From Sphingomonas glacialis (lineage in GTDB: Bacteria > Pseudomonadota > Alphaproteobacteria > Sphingomonadales > Sphingomonadaceae): 64,000 bases of DNA. Shown piece by piece: positions 25,105-33,875 of this stretch. The position numbers and the translations under genes were made by a program. Below the pieces are notes generated by a model. The model saw only the letters and a program-made list of their open reading frames with translations, searched no databases and was not told the origin of the DNA. Each line of letters starts with the position of its first letter. The stretch's first letter is position 1. The stretch is taken from the NCBI RefSeq assembly GCF_006439055.1, contig NZ_RCZC01000001.1:558001-622000 (forward strand). The letters are read 5' to 3'.

Positions 25105-26520
25105 TCAGCCCGCATAGGCCTTGATCAGATCGAACAGATAATCGCGGCCCGAATAGACCGCCTTGACGATCGCGCGCTCGTTGAGGCCGTGCGTGCCATT
25201 GCCGTCGGGGTCGCCATAGGTGCCCGGCGGACCGTAGACCGGAATGCCGATCGCCTCGAGGAAGATGCCGTCGGTCGCGCCGGTCGACATCATCGGGCTC
25301 AGCGGCACGCCGGGATAGTATTTGGCGAGCAGCGTCTGCGCCGGGCCGATGATCTTCGGGTCGAGCGGCACCGGCTTGGCGATTGGCCCGCGGCTGTCGG
25401 TCTGCTTCACGCTCAGCGCCGGATCGGCGATGACCGCGGCGAGTTGGTCGCGCACCGCGTCGGGCGAAACGCCCGGGAAGATCCGGCAGTTGATGTTCGC
25501 GCCGGCGCGCTGCGGCAGCGCATTGTTGGCATGGCCGCCGTCGAGCAGCGTCGCGACGCAGGTCGTGCGCAGCATCGAATGATAGCTCTTGTCGGTATCG
25601 ACCAGCGCGAGCGCAGCCGTGTCGGCGGGGTTGGCCGAAAGCGCGATCATCGCGCGGCCCATCGCGTCCCCGCGCGCGGCGCCGGCGGTGCGGAAATACG
25701 CCTTGGTCGTGTCGGTCAGCATCACCGGGAAATCATAGCCGCGCAGCCGGACAAGCGCGTCGGACAGTTGGTAGATCGCGTTTTCCTTGACCGGTGCCGA
25801 GCTGTGCCCGCCCGGATTGGTCGCCTCGATCCGATAGTTGATCGCGGTCTTTTCGCCGACGTGGAGCGTTGAGATGACGAGCTTGCCATGCCCGTCGCTG
25901 CGCCCGCCGCCGCCCTCGTTGAGCGCGAATTCGGCGGCGATCAGATCGGGCTTGTTCGCCGCGAGCCAGGAGGCGCCGTTGAACGCCCAGCTCGTCTCTT
26001 CGCCACAGGTCAGCGCGAGCTTGATCGTCCGCTTGGGGTGATACCCCTGCTGCTTGAAGCGGATCAGACTGTCGATCCAGATCGCGTCGAGCGCCTTCAT
26101 GTCGGCGGTGCCGCGCCCGTAGAAATAGCCGTTTTCCTCGATCAGCGCGTACGGATCGCGCACCCAATCCTCGCGCTTCGCCACGACCACGTCGATATGG
26201 CCGAGCAGCAGCATCGGCTTCACCGTCTTGGAGCTCCCCGGATAGACGACGACCAACCCGCCCTCCTTGGGATGATCGGGGACCGAGAAAGGCGTGATCT
26301 GCGCGTCGGTAAACCCCGCCGCCTTGAAGCGCGCGGCGACCTTGCCGGCGAGCGCGGTGCAGCTGCCCGTCGTGATGCTGGTGTCGGTCTCGACCATTTC
26401 CTTGTAGAGCGCGCGAAACGCCTGCTGGTCGGGCCGCAGCGTCTGCGCCGCGCCGGGTTGCGCCGCAAACAGGCTCGTCAGCGTCGCCAGACCGATGGCG
26501 ACCGTCGCTGCATTCTTCAT
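25105..26520 (-). CDS. Secreted M20/M25/M40-family metallopeptidase
   Basis: A 471-residue protein with signal peptide (LATLTSLFAAQPGAAQ). The di-zinc M20 active site is visible: LLLGHIDVV (His and catalytic Asp), YGRGTADMK (bridging Asp), LTCGEETSWAF (catalytic Glu pair), and a late His in GTHGLNERA. A dimerisation/lid domain lies at about residues 220-330. The family hydrolyses small peptides or N-acyl amino acids. With the M28 enzyme downstream it forms a pair for periplasmic peptide use. The relation to the MFS gene 182 nt upstream is unclear. Confidence 0.88.
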   Translation of the reverse strand: MKNAATVAIGLATLTSLFAAQPGAAQTLRPDQQAFRALYKEMVETDTSITTGSCTALAGKVAARFKAAGFTDAQITPFSVPDHPKEGGLVVVYPGSSKTVKPMLLLGHIDVVVAKREDWVRDPYALIEENGYFYGRGTADMKALDAIWIDSLIRFKQQGYHPKRTIKLALTCGEETSWAFNGASWLAANKPDLIAAEFALNEGGGGRSDGHGKLVISTLHVGEKTAINYRIEATNPGGHSSAPVKENAIYQLSDALVRLRGYDFPVMLTDTTKAYFRTAGAARGDAMGRAMIALSANPADTAALALVDTDKSYHSMLRTTCVATLLDGGHANNALPQRAGANINCRIFPGVSPDAVRDQLAAVIADPALSVKQTDSRGPIAKPVPLDPKIIGPAQTLLAKYYPGVPLSPMMSTGATDGIFLEAIGIPVYGPPGTYGDPDGNGTHGLNERAIVKAVYSGRDYLFDLIKAYAG

Positions 26521-26702
26521 GGTGCTTCCCCGTCGCTGGCGTCCCGTGGCGCGCAGTATGCGCAGCCGCGACGCGATCCGGAAGCCGCCATGGGAGGACT
26601 TTCGCCCGCAGCTCGAAAATTCTTAGGGCCGATGGCGGGCGCTTGCCGGTCCGTTAGCCTAGCCTAGGGGTTAGGATGCGGCGGTGGCCGATCCCAAGCG
26701 CG

Positions 26703-27917
26703 TTATTTCCGTCCCGTCACGCCAAGCATCGCCAATCCTCCGAGCAACGACAAAGCGGCGAGCGCGAAGAACAAGGTCGCGAAGCTGCGGGGGGTCGCCA
26801 GCCACCAAGCCAATGCCGGCCCGATCAGCACCGGCACCGTGTTCGACAGATTGATCAGCCCCAGATCGCGTCCACGCCGCCGCGGATTGGGGAGCAATTG
26901 CATGACGAAACCGATCTGTAGGGTGAGAAACGTGGTCCAGCCGATCGAAAACAGGCCAAAGCCGATCGCCGCGGCGGTCAAGTCGGTCGCGCATGCCATC
27001 ACGACGAGACCCACGACATCGAGCGCCACGGCGGCCATGAGGAACGGCTTGCGCCGGCCCGACCGGTCCGACCAGCGGCCAAACACAAGCGCCAAGGGCA
27101 ACGGCACGAGGTTCGCCATGAAGATCAGGCCCCCCACCTGCGCCGGCACGGCGCTGCGCGCGGCGGGTGCCGCGACTTGCTCCATGAAGAACAAGAGGTA
27201 GGCGAACAGTACGTTCCCCGAGATCTGGACCATCAGGCGCGAGATCCAGGCGATCGCCATGTCGCGGGAGGAGACCACCACCCGCCGCTCCACCGCCTGC
27301 GCCGCTGGCCTGGCCGACAGTGCCAGCAACGGCGCCAGGCAGACGATCGCGACGATTGCGATCACGCCGAGGCGCAGCCCGAGCGCGGGTGTGGTCCATG
27401 TCGCCAAGAGCGGCCCCATCACCGCGCCAAGCGGTTGCGCGCCGGCGAGCAGCCCGCTCAGCAGGCCCTTTTGCCGGTCGAGGCTTTCCTCGGCGAGCAG
27501 CGCCACGAGCGGCGCCAAGGCGATGTTGAGCGACACCTGAAAAACCATGACCGCGACGACGAGCATCTCGGGCGTCCGCGCGCCCGCAATGCCGAGATAC
27601 GACACGATCGTCGCAACGAGCCCCGCGGCGATCCACGCACGCCGCCCCCCGCCGCGTTCGAGCGAAAGATCGCTGAGCCATCCGAAGACGATTCCCGAAA
27701 CGCTCGCCATCGCCGCACCAGCGATCATCGCCGTCGCAAGCACGCCAAAGCGCGCTTCCCCCGCGATCTGCTCGATCCGCAGCGGCAGCAACAGCGTCAG
27801 CAGCGGCAGATAGGCGACGACGCATCCGGCATAGCCAAGCGCGCCAAGCACCGGAACCAGAAGGGTCGATCGCCCGGCGCCGCCGGCGGAGAAGATTCGA
27901 TCCGGATACGCCGTCAT
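26703..27917 (-). CDS. MFS transporter (probable sugar permease)
   Basis: A 404-residue 12-helix major facilitator. Helix 1 begins LVPVLGALGYAGCVVAYLPLLTLLLPLRIEQ. The helix 2-3 loop (GWLSDLSLERGGGRRAW) and the mirrored loop (GRWSDRSGRRKPFLM) carry the family's basic motif, and a short central loop separates the halves. Its position, 53 nt after the LacI regulator at the end of the glucan/halogenase gene series, suggests inner-membrane uptake of the mono- or disaccharide released in the periplasm. Substrate assignment is by context only. Confidence 0.82.
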   Translation of the reverse strand: MTAYPDRIFSAGGAGRSTLLVPVLGALGYAGCVVAYLPLLTLLLPLRIEQIAGEARFGVLATAMIAGAAMASVSGIVFGWLSDLSLERGGGRRAWIAAGLVATIVSYLGIAGARTPEMLVVAVMVFQVSLNIALAPLVALLAEESLDRQKGLLSGLLAGAQPLGAVMGPLLATWTTPALGLRLGVIAIVAIVCLAPLLALSARPAAQAVERRVVVSSRDMAIAWISRLMVQISGNVLFAYLLFFMEQVAAPAARSAVPAQVGGLIFMANLVPLPLALVFGRWSDRSGRRKPFLMAAVALDVVGLVVMACATDLTAAAIGFGLFSIGWTTFLTLQIGFVMQLLPNPRRRGRDLGLINLSNTVPVLIGPALAWWLATPRSFATLFFALAALSLLGGLAMLGVTGRK

Positions 27918-27970
27918 ACGATTCGACGCTTAGGACGTCAGCACCGCCACGGCCAAGGGTTTGAACGCCG

Positions 27971-29017
27971 CTAGCGGCGCGGCGCGGTCGATTGGCGCAG
28001 CTCGAGCTTTGCGGGAAGGACGATCGGTTGCTCCGGCGCCTCGCGCCCGCCAAGCTCGGCGATGATCAGTTCGACCGCGCGCCCCGCGAGCTCGGCGATC
28101 GGCTGGTCGATCGCGGTGAGCGGCGGGTGCGTGAACCGCACGATCGGCGTGTTGTCGAAGCTGATCAGCGACAGATCGCGCGGCACCACGATCTTGCGGT
28201 CGCGGCACGTCTCGAGCGTGGCGAGCGCCATCTGGTCGTTGCTGGCGATGATCGCGGTCGCCGGGTCGGCCGCGTCGAGCAACGCCACCGCCGCCTGCTG
28301 GCCCGAGGCATAGCCGAAATCGCCGCTGGCCAGCAGATCGTCCGCCAGCCCCGCATCCGCCATCGCCGCGCGCCAGCCATCGACGCGCCACGCGCTGAGT
28401 TCGTAATCGGGCGGCCCGGCGATGAAGCCGATCCGCTCATGCCCCAACGCGATCAGATGCTCGGTCGCGATCCGCGCGGCGCGCTCGTCATCCATCGTCA
28501 AGGCAAAGCCCGCCCCGGCGCGGCGCGAGCCGATCCGCACGAAGCTGATCCGCTGCGCCTCGAGCAGATCGACGATCAGCGGATTCTCCGAATGCGGCGG
28601 GGTCAGGATCACCCCGTCGGGCTGGAGCGCGGCGATCGCGCCCATCAGCTCGCGCGCGATATGGTCGCTATGCGTATCGACCAGTTCGACGATCATCCGA
28701 TAGCCATAGGTCGCGCAGGTCAGCATCCCGCCGAGCAGCATCTGGTCGACCCAGTCGGTGCCCTGCCGCGCGCGCCAGTCGGCGATCGTGCGCTCGCGGT
28801 CGTTGAGCGCGACGATCAGATACGAGCGCGAGCCGCCCATCCGCTGCGCCGCGATCGAGGGGACGTAGCCGAGCCGGTCGATCGCCTCCTGCACGCGCGC
28901 GACCATCTCGGGGCGGACGCTGGGCTCCTTGTTGACGACACGGCTGACGGTCTGCAGCGATACGCCTGCATCCGCCGCAACATGCTTGATCGTGACGGCC
29001 TGCCGTCTGCGCGCCAT
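27971..29017 (-). CDS. LacI-family transcriptional regulator
   Basis: A 348-residue repressor. The N-terminal helix-turn-helix and hinge (TIKHVAADAGVSLQTVSRVV ... YVPSIAAQRMGG) cover residues 8-62; a periplasmic-binding-protein-like effector domain follows, with ASNDQMALATLE and LSLISFDNTPIV. The ATG at 29017 (MARRRQ) is preferred over an upstream ATG at 29035 because it lies just after the halogenase stop with GGA upstream. It probably senses a sugar and binds the two GTGAACGTTC palindromes between the TBDR and GH3 genes, 8 kb away at the head of the locus. Confidence 0.9.
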   Translation of the reverse strand: MARRRQAVTIKHVAADAGVSLQTVSRVVNKEPSVRPEMVARVQEAIDRLGYVPSIAAQRMGGSRSYLIVALNDRERTIADWRARQGTDWVDQMLLGGMLTCATYGYRMIVELVDTHSDHIARELMGAIAALQPDGVILTPPHSENPLIVDLLEAQRISFVRIGSRRAGAGFALTMDDERAARIATEHLIALGHERIGFIAGPPDYELSAWRVDGWRAAMADAGLADDLLASGDFGYASGQQAAVALLDAADPATAIIASNDQMALATLETCRDRKIVVPRDLSLISFDNTPIVRFTHPPLTAIDQPIAELAGRAVELIIAELGGREAPEQPIVLPAKLELRQSTAPRR

Positions 29018-29022
29018 TCCGC

Positions 29023-30501
29023 TCAGCCGCCGCAATATTGCGCGACATAGTCGGCGTGCGCGGGCAACCCCGCGACGGTGCGTGCGACATTGTCGCGCAG
29101 CGTCGCCAGGAACTTGGCCAGTTCCTCGTCGCGCAGCTTGTCGGCGATCGGATGGTAGGCGGCGGGCTCGATCCCCTGCCCCAGCATCACCTGGACCCAG
29201 CTATTCTCGGCGAACAGCTCCTCGTTGCGGCGGAACACGCGGCCGGTCTCGCGGAACAAGGCGATCTTCTGCGCGAGGCTCTCGGGCACCTCCATCGCCG
29301 CGCATTGCCGCCAGAAGGGGGAGTCGCGGCGATTGGTCGCCTTGTAATGGAGGATCAGGAAGTCGCGGATCTGCTCCATGTCGGCGAATTGCTGGTCGTT
29401 GAACTCGGCCACGTCGCGCGGCGATATCTCGCCACCCGGCATCATCCGGATCAGCCGCAGGATCGCGCGCTGGATGAGATGGATGCTGGTCGATTCGAGC
29501 GGCTCCATGAACCCGCCCGACAGGCCGATCGCAACGACGTTGCGATGCCATTGCCGCCGCCGCGCGCCGGTGACGAAGCGGATGTTGTTCGGCTCGGTCA
29601 GGACCGTCCCCTCGACATTGCCGAGCAGCCGCTCGAGCGCAGTGTCGCGGTCGAGATAGCGGCTGCAATAGACGATGCCGTTGCCGGTGCGATGCTGTAG
29701 CGGGATGCGCCATTGCCATCCTGCATCGTGCGCCATCGCGCGCGTATAGGGGACAGGCGGGCGGACGTTTTCGGTCTGCACCGCGATGGCGGAATCGCAC
29801 GGCAGCCAGTGGCTCCAATCGTCGAACCCGGCGTGCAGCGCCTGCTCGATCAGCAGCGCGCGAAAGCCGGTGCAATCGAGGAACAGGTCGCCCTCGACGA
29901 CGCCCCCAGATTCGAGATGCAGCGCGGCGACATCGCCACTCTCGCCGTCGAGCGCGACGCGTGCGATCTTGCCCTCGATCCGCCGCGCCCCGTCGCCCTC
30001 CGCCATCCGCCGCAGGAACTGCGCGTAGAGCGAGGAATCGAGCTGATAGGCATAGTTCATCCGCTCGTCAGGCAGATGCGCGAACTTGCCTTCCATCGCC
30101 GCGACCAGTTCGAGGCAATAGGCGTCGTAGGCCGCGTCATGCCCGCGCTCGCGGCCGTTCATCCAGAAATGCTGGAAGCCGGCCGACCAATGGTCCTGCC
30201 CGGTCGTCCCGAACGAATGGAAATAGCGATCGCTGCCGTCCTTCCAGCCATCGAACAGAATGCCGAGCTTGAAGGTCGCCTGCGTCGCGCGCATGAAATC
30301 GGCTTCGCCGATGCCGAGCAGCCGGTTGTAGGTAACGAGTGGCGGGATCGTCGATTCGCCCACCCCGATCGTGCCGATCGCATTGGATTCGATCAGCGTC
30401 ACCTCGGCCGTCCGGCCCATCGTCCGCGCGATCGCGGCGGCGGCCATCCAGCCCGCGGTGCCGCCCCCGGCAACGACGATACGGCGTGGGCTGGCGATCA
30501 T
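29023..30501 (-). CDS. Flavin-dependent tryptophan-halogenase-family protein (copy 1)
   Basis: A 492-residue member of the PrnA/RebH fold. The FAD-binding glycine motif is at residues 12-17 (AGGGTAGW); Lys78 in QATFKLG aligns with the lysine that forms the haloamine; the signature WQWRIP is at residues 262-267; and IGLSGGFMEPLESTSIHLIQ marks the second flavin-contact block. It should use reduced FAD, O2 and halide. The substrate in these sugar-uptake loci is unknown. ATG 30501 overlaps the cupin-like gene stop by 4 nt (ATGA). It precedes the LacI gene by 5 nt. Confidence 0.88.
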   Translation of the reverse strand: MIASPRRIVVAGGGTAGWMAAAAIARTMGRTAEVTLIESNAIGTIGVGESTIPPLVTYNRLLGIGEADFMRATQATFKLGILFDGWKDGSDRYFHSFGTTGQDHWSAGFQHFWMNGRERGHDAAYDAYCLELVAAMEGKFAHLPDERMNYAYQLDSSLYAQFLRRMAEGDGARRIEGKIARVALDGESGDVAALHLESGGVVEGDLFLDCTGFRALLIEQALHAGFDDWSHWLPCDSAIAVQTENVRPPVPYTRAMAHDAGWQWRIPLQHRTGNGIVYCSRYLDRDTALERLLGNVEGTVLTEPNNIRFVTGARRRQWHRNVVAIGLSGGFMEPLESTSIHLIQRAILRLIRMMPGGEISPRDVAEFNDQQFADMEQIRDFLILHYKATNRRDSPFWRQCAAMEVPESLAQKIALFRETGRVFRRNEELFAENSWVQVMLGQGIEPAAYHPIADKLRDEELAKFLATLRDNVARTVAGLPAHADYVAQYCGG

Positions 30502-31529
30502 TGGCTGAGGTTCCTGAGCAGGAAGGCGCGGATACGATCGGCGCTTTCGGGCGTGAGCGGGGCGAGCACGCTGCGGCCCTCTTCGGGGATATGCGCGGTC
30601 ACGTCGTCGCCATTGTTGAACACGTAATAGTCGAACAGGTCGCGCCAATGCTGCTTCTGGTCGGCAGGCAAATCACGGATCGCGAGCAGCGCGTGGTTGA
30701 GCGCATCCTGCGGCGACCCCATCCAGCGCGGCGTCTCGCGCCACCAATAGTTCACCAGCACGTTGAAATCGGCGAGCCCCTCGACGTGGTGCCACCACAT
30801 CGCGGGTATGTAGAGCGCGTCGCCCGCTTCGAGTTCGGCGACCTGGGCGTGCGCGAGCGCATCGGGGAAACGCGGATGGAGCTGCGCATCGGGTGCGTGG
30901 AAATCGACCATGCTGATCGCGCGGCCTGCCGGCGTGTTGTCGATCGGCCCGAGATGCAGATTGCGGAACTGCTCGCGCGGGAACAGCGTGAAGCGTCGGC
31001 GTCCGGCCGCGACGCATGCTAGATTGTTGGGCAAATCGTTATGCGCGGCGATGCGCGTCCTGGTGCCGATCCAGATGCTCGCGAGACAGGTGCGATCACC
31101 GAGATCGACATGGTTCGCCTCGTACAGGCCCGTGAAGAACTGGTGCATGTCGATCGACGCGAGATAGACTGGCGGTGCCCCAGCCTTGCCCTCGATCGCG
31201 TCGATCCGCTCGAAGATGTCGGGCAGCTTCGCCCGCAGCGTGCGGAAATTCATCGCCATCGCCGCGTCGTAGAACAGCCGGCCATCGCCGCCCGCCTCGC
31301 CGATCGCGACGGTAAAGGCGGTGTCGCGGTGATGGCGCAGCAGATAGGCGCGCGCGTCGCGCGACGAGCGGCGCCCCGCCTCGACAAGCGGCCAGTCCTT
31401 GACCAGCCCGCGAACCACGAACGGCGCATCAGCGGCGCGGAGCCGCGCGTCGAGCGCGGCCGCATCCGCGACCGCGATCTCGGGTACGCTCGCGAGATCC
31501 TTGAAGACGCCGGGATCGGCTTCAGCCAC
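30498..31529 (-). CDS. Cupin-like / JmjC-type Fe(II)-2-oxoglutarate oxygenase candidate
   Basis: A 343-residue protein of the cupin_8/JmjC-like family. The iron-binding triad is recognisable: HxD in RIAAHNDLPNN near residue 190 and a distal His in LYIPAMWWHHVEGL near residue 257. YLASIDMHQFF lies before the first strand. Relatives hydroxylate amino acid side chains in proteins. The start is a GTG at 31529, giving an 8-nt overlap with the end of the SapC gene; no downstream ATG precedes the conserved N-terminal region. The stop overlaps halogenase 1 by 4 nt. Together with SapC and two halogenases it forms a tightly coupled cassette whose target is not known. Confidence 0.82.
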   Translation of the reverse strand: MAEADPGVFKDLASVPEIAVADAAALDARLRAADAPFVVRGLVKDWPLVEAGRRSSRDARAYLLRHHRDTAFTVAIGEAGGDGRLFYDAAMAMNFRTLRAKLPDIFERIDAIEGKAGAPPVYLASIDMHQFFTGLYEANHVDLGDRTCLASIWIGTRTRIAAHNDLPNNLACVAAGRRRFTLFPREQFRNLHLGPIDNTPAGRAISMVDFHAPDAQLHPRFPDALAHAQVAELEAGDALYIPAMWWHHVEGLADFNVLVNYWWRETPRWMGSPQDALNHALLAIRDLPADQKQHWRDLFDYYVFNNGDDVTAHIPEEGRSVLAPLTPESADRIRAFLLRNLSQ

Positions 31530-32244
31530 GCGGGGCGTCCCGTCGGCTCTTGCGATCGACCAGTTCGGCGACGTTGCTGAGCGAGGCGAGCGCCATGAAC
31601 ATCGGCAACAGATGCCCGTCGGCGTGAAGCTCGCCCAGCGCCACCGCGTCGAGCTGCTGCAACCGCTCCTCGGCGATCGCGTGATAGCCAACGAGCCGGT
31701 TGGTGCTGCCGTCGGCGAGCGTGATCTCGAGCGTCAGCGGCTCGAGCAATTCGTGCCGCGCGAGCGCTGCGAAGAAGCCTTCGCTCGCCTGCCACCCGGC
31801 ATCGAGCTCGCCCAGCTGCCCGGCGATCGTCTCGAGATGCGGCGTCGGCCGGCCGAGATCGTCGAACACGCGCACGCCCTCGCCCCCGCTGGCGACGCGC
31901 GGGCTGTCGAGATCGAGATGGATCTGCTTGTCGCCGCCCTCGGTCGCGGGGTGGCCGATCAGGAAGGGCTGGATCTCCATCGCGAGCGGGCGATAGCGCG
32001 CATCCCAACGGTCGCCGTCGAGGAACAGATTCTCGCCGGGTTCGAACCCGAACATCGCCAGCGCCTGGAAACGGTCGCGCTGCGGCGTCAGGCGGAACAG
32101 GATCGGATAGTCGTTCTGCACGCGGCGAAACTCGCTCGGCACGATCAGGCACGACATCACCGCATCGCCGAAATCCGCACCGCGCGTCGAAGCGATGCGC
32201 AGCGTGCGGTGATCCTCGCTGGTCAGGAGCGCGTGGTTGGCCAT
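31522..32244 (-). CDS. SapC-family protein
   Basis: A 240-residue protein matching the SapC family named after a Campylobacter S-layer locus. Typical blocks are CLIVPSEFRRVQNDYPILFR near residue 32, ALAMFGFEPGENLFLD and FLIGHPATEGG. There is no signal peptide, so it should be cytoplasmic. In Caulobacter- and Sphingomonas-type genomes SapC recurs beside TBDRs and halogenases; its biochemical role is unknown. The ATG at 32244 shares one base with the stop of halogenase 2 (TGATG), and the 3' end overlaps the cupin-like gene by 8 nt, so the cassette is translationally coupled. Confidence 0.85.
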   Translation of the reverse strand: MANHALLTSEDHRTLRIASTRGADFGDAVMSCLIVPSEFRRVQNDYPILFRLTPQRDRFQALAMFGFEPGENLFLDGDRWDARYRPLAMEIQPFLIGHPATEGGDKQIHLDLDSPRVASGGEGVRVFDDLGRPTPHLETIAGQLGELDAGWQASEGFFAALARHELLEPLTLEITLADGSTNRLVGYHAIAEERLQQLDAVALGELHADGHLLPMFMALASLSNVAELVDRKSRRDAPRG

Positions 32245-33764
32245 CAGGAAATATGCTCCATAGCAATCGGTTGATACGCCGCCCGACAGGCGCCGAGATA
32301 GGCGCGGATCGGCGGCAGCGTCGCGACCATGCTGCGCGTACGCTGCGCGATCGGCGCCAGCGGCACCGGCTTGTGCGCGTCGAACGGCCCGGGCCCGGGA
32401 ACGTGCGCGCCCATGCCATACAGGATATACTGATAGCTCGCGGCGGGGAACAGCTCGTCGATCATCGGGAAGTCGGCGCGCGTCGGCGGCCGGTTCGCCC
32501 ATAGCGCGAGCAGTTCGGCGAGCCGCGGCGGGATCGATGCGGGGTCGCGGTGGTCCTGCCAATAGCGCCCGTCGCGCCGGCTGAGCACGTAATGCAATTT
32601 GAGGAACTCGACGATCCGATCCCAGCGATAGCGGAACAGCGTGTTGAAGCGTGCGGCGGTCAGCGGCATGGTTGCGCGTGTCGGCCAGTCGTCGAGCAGC
32701 GCATCGAGCGACAGCTCGATCGTGACGATCGCCGACGCCTCGAGCGGCTCGAGAAACCCCGCCGACAGGCCGATCGCGAGGCAATTGCCGGTCCAGAATT
32801 GCGCGCGGTGGCCAGATCGGAAGGTCAGCCGGCGCGGCGCGATCGGTTGCGCTGTGCCGAGATACGCGGTCAGCGTCTCAAGCGCAGCATCGTCGCTCAT
32901 ATGCGCGGAGGAATAGACGCAGCCGACCCCACGCCGCGTCGGCAGCCCGATGTCCCAGATCCATCCCGCTTCGTGCGCAGTCGCATCGGTCTGCGCGGCG
33001 ATCGGACTGTCGGCGGCGACCGGGATCTGCACCGCGAGCGCGCGGTCGTTGAACAGCACGTCGCTACGATCGACGAACGGCACGTCGCCGACCAGCAGCG
33101 CCGCGTGGCCGGTGCAATCGAGGAACAGGTCGCCCGTGATCGCGCCATTGTCGCGGGTGCGGACTGCGATCACGTCGCCATTCTCCGCACGATCGACGTC
33201 GATGACATGATCGCGCACGTGCCGCACGCCGAGCCGTTCGGTCGCATGCCGCATCAACAGCGCGGCGAGCTTGCCGGCGTCGAGGTGATAGCCATAATTC
33301 AGCGCGCCCGCATAATCCGGCATCGCCCGCTGGCGTGGCGCCAGAGATTGCGCCGCCACCTGCGGTTGCGGGGTGACCGCATCGGCGAAAGACGCGCCGG
33401 CGGCTTCGGCTTGCCACGCGGCAACGAGCGCGCGCGCGTCCGGCTCGGCCGGCGGCGTGAAGGGGTGGAAATAGACGTCATCGTGGGCCCCGGTCGCCCA
33501 GCCGCGAAAGCGCGAGCCGTGCTTGAACGAAGCGTCGCAGGCGAGCAGGAATTCCGCCTCGCCGATCCCGATCCGCTCTAACGTCGCGCGCATCGTCGGC
33601 CAGGTCCCCTCGCCCACGCCGATCGTCGCGACATCGGGCGATTCGACGAGCGTCACCGTGATCGGCTGTGCCGTCGGCCGCGCCGCCGCGGCGATCCGGC
33701 AGGCGGCAAGCCAGCCCGCGGTCCCACCGCCGACGATGACGACTGTAGAGATGGCCGTATCCAA
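32244..33764 (-). CDS. Flavin-dependent tryptophan-halogenase-family protein (copy 2, variant motif)
   Basis: A 506-residue paralogue of the downstream halogenase. The FAD glycine motif VGGGTAGW is at residues 11-18 and Lys81 in DASFKHG matches the haloamine lysine. Where copy 1 has WQWRIP, this one reads WIWDIG at residues 268-273, so the Ile-Pro end of the signature is changed. [16 protein letters not shown] is conserved. The start is probably TTG 33764, with AGGA 8 nt upstream; no ATG or GTG fits without a non-conserved N-terminal extension. It follows the TBDR after a terminator-like hairpin. Halogenase activity is possible but less certain than for copy 1. Confidence 0.82.
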   Translation of the reverse strand: MDTAISTVVIVGGGTAGWLAACRIAAAARPTAQPITVTLVESPDVATIGVGEGTWPTMRATLERIGIGEAEFLLACDASFKHGSRFRGWATGAHDDVYFHPFTPPAEPDARALVAAWQAEAAGASFADAVTPQPQVAAQSLAPRQRAMPDYAGALNYGYHLDAGKLAALLMRHATERLGVRHVRDHVIDVDRAENGDVIAVRTRDNGAITGDLFLDCTGHAALLVGDVPFVDRSDVLFNDRALAVQIPVAADSPIAAQTDATAHEAGWIWDIGLPTRRGVGCVYSSAHMSDDAALETLTAYLGTAQPIAPRRLTFRSGHRAQFWTGNCLAIGLSAGFLEPLEASAIVTIELSLDALLDDWPTRATMPLTAARFNTLFRYRWDRIVEFLKLHYVLSRRDGRYWQDHRDPASIPPRLAELLALWANRPPTRADFPMIDELFPAASYQYILYGMGAHVPGPGPFDAHKPVPLAPIAQRTRSMVATLPPIRAYLGACRAAYQPIAMEHIS

Positions 33765-33836
33765 TTGGCCCGTCCTGTTGCGGGGTCCGTAATCGGGCCC
33801 CGTTCGACACCATCTGTGCCCCGCAGCCCCGGAAAA

Positions 33837-33863
33837 CGCCACCCTCGCAGCGCGAGGGTGGCG
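33837..33863 (-). terminator. Intrinsic-terminator-like hairpin after the long TBDR
   Basis: A perfect 12-bp stem with loop AGC (33849-33851), followed on the minus strand by CGTTTT. It lies about 12 nt after the receptor stop. It is the only receptor-linked hairpin here with a T-run, so it should at least partly end transcription before the halogenase cassette. Confidence 0.75.
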
Positions 33864-33875
33864 CCGTATCCGGTG

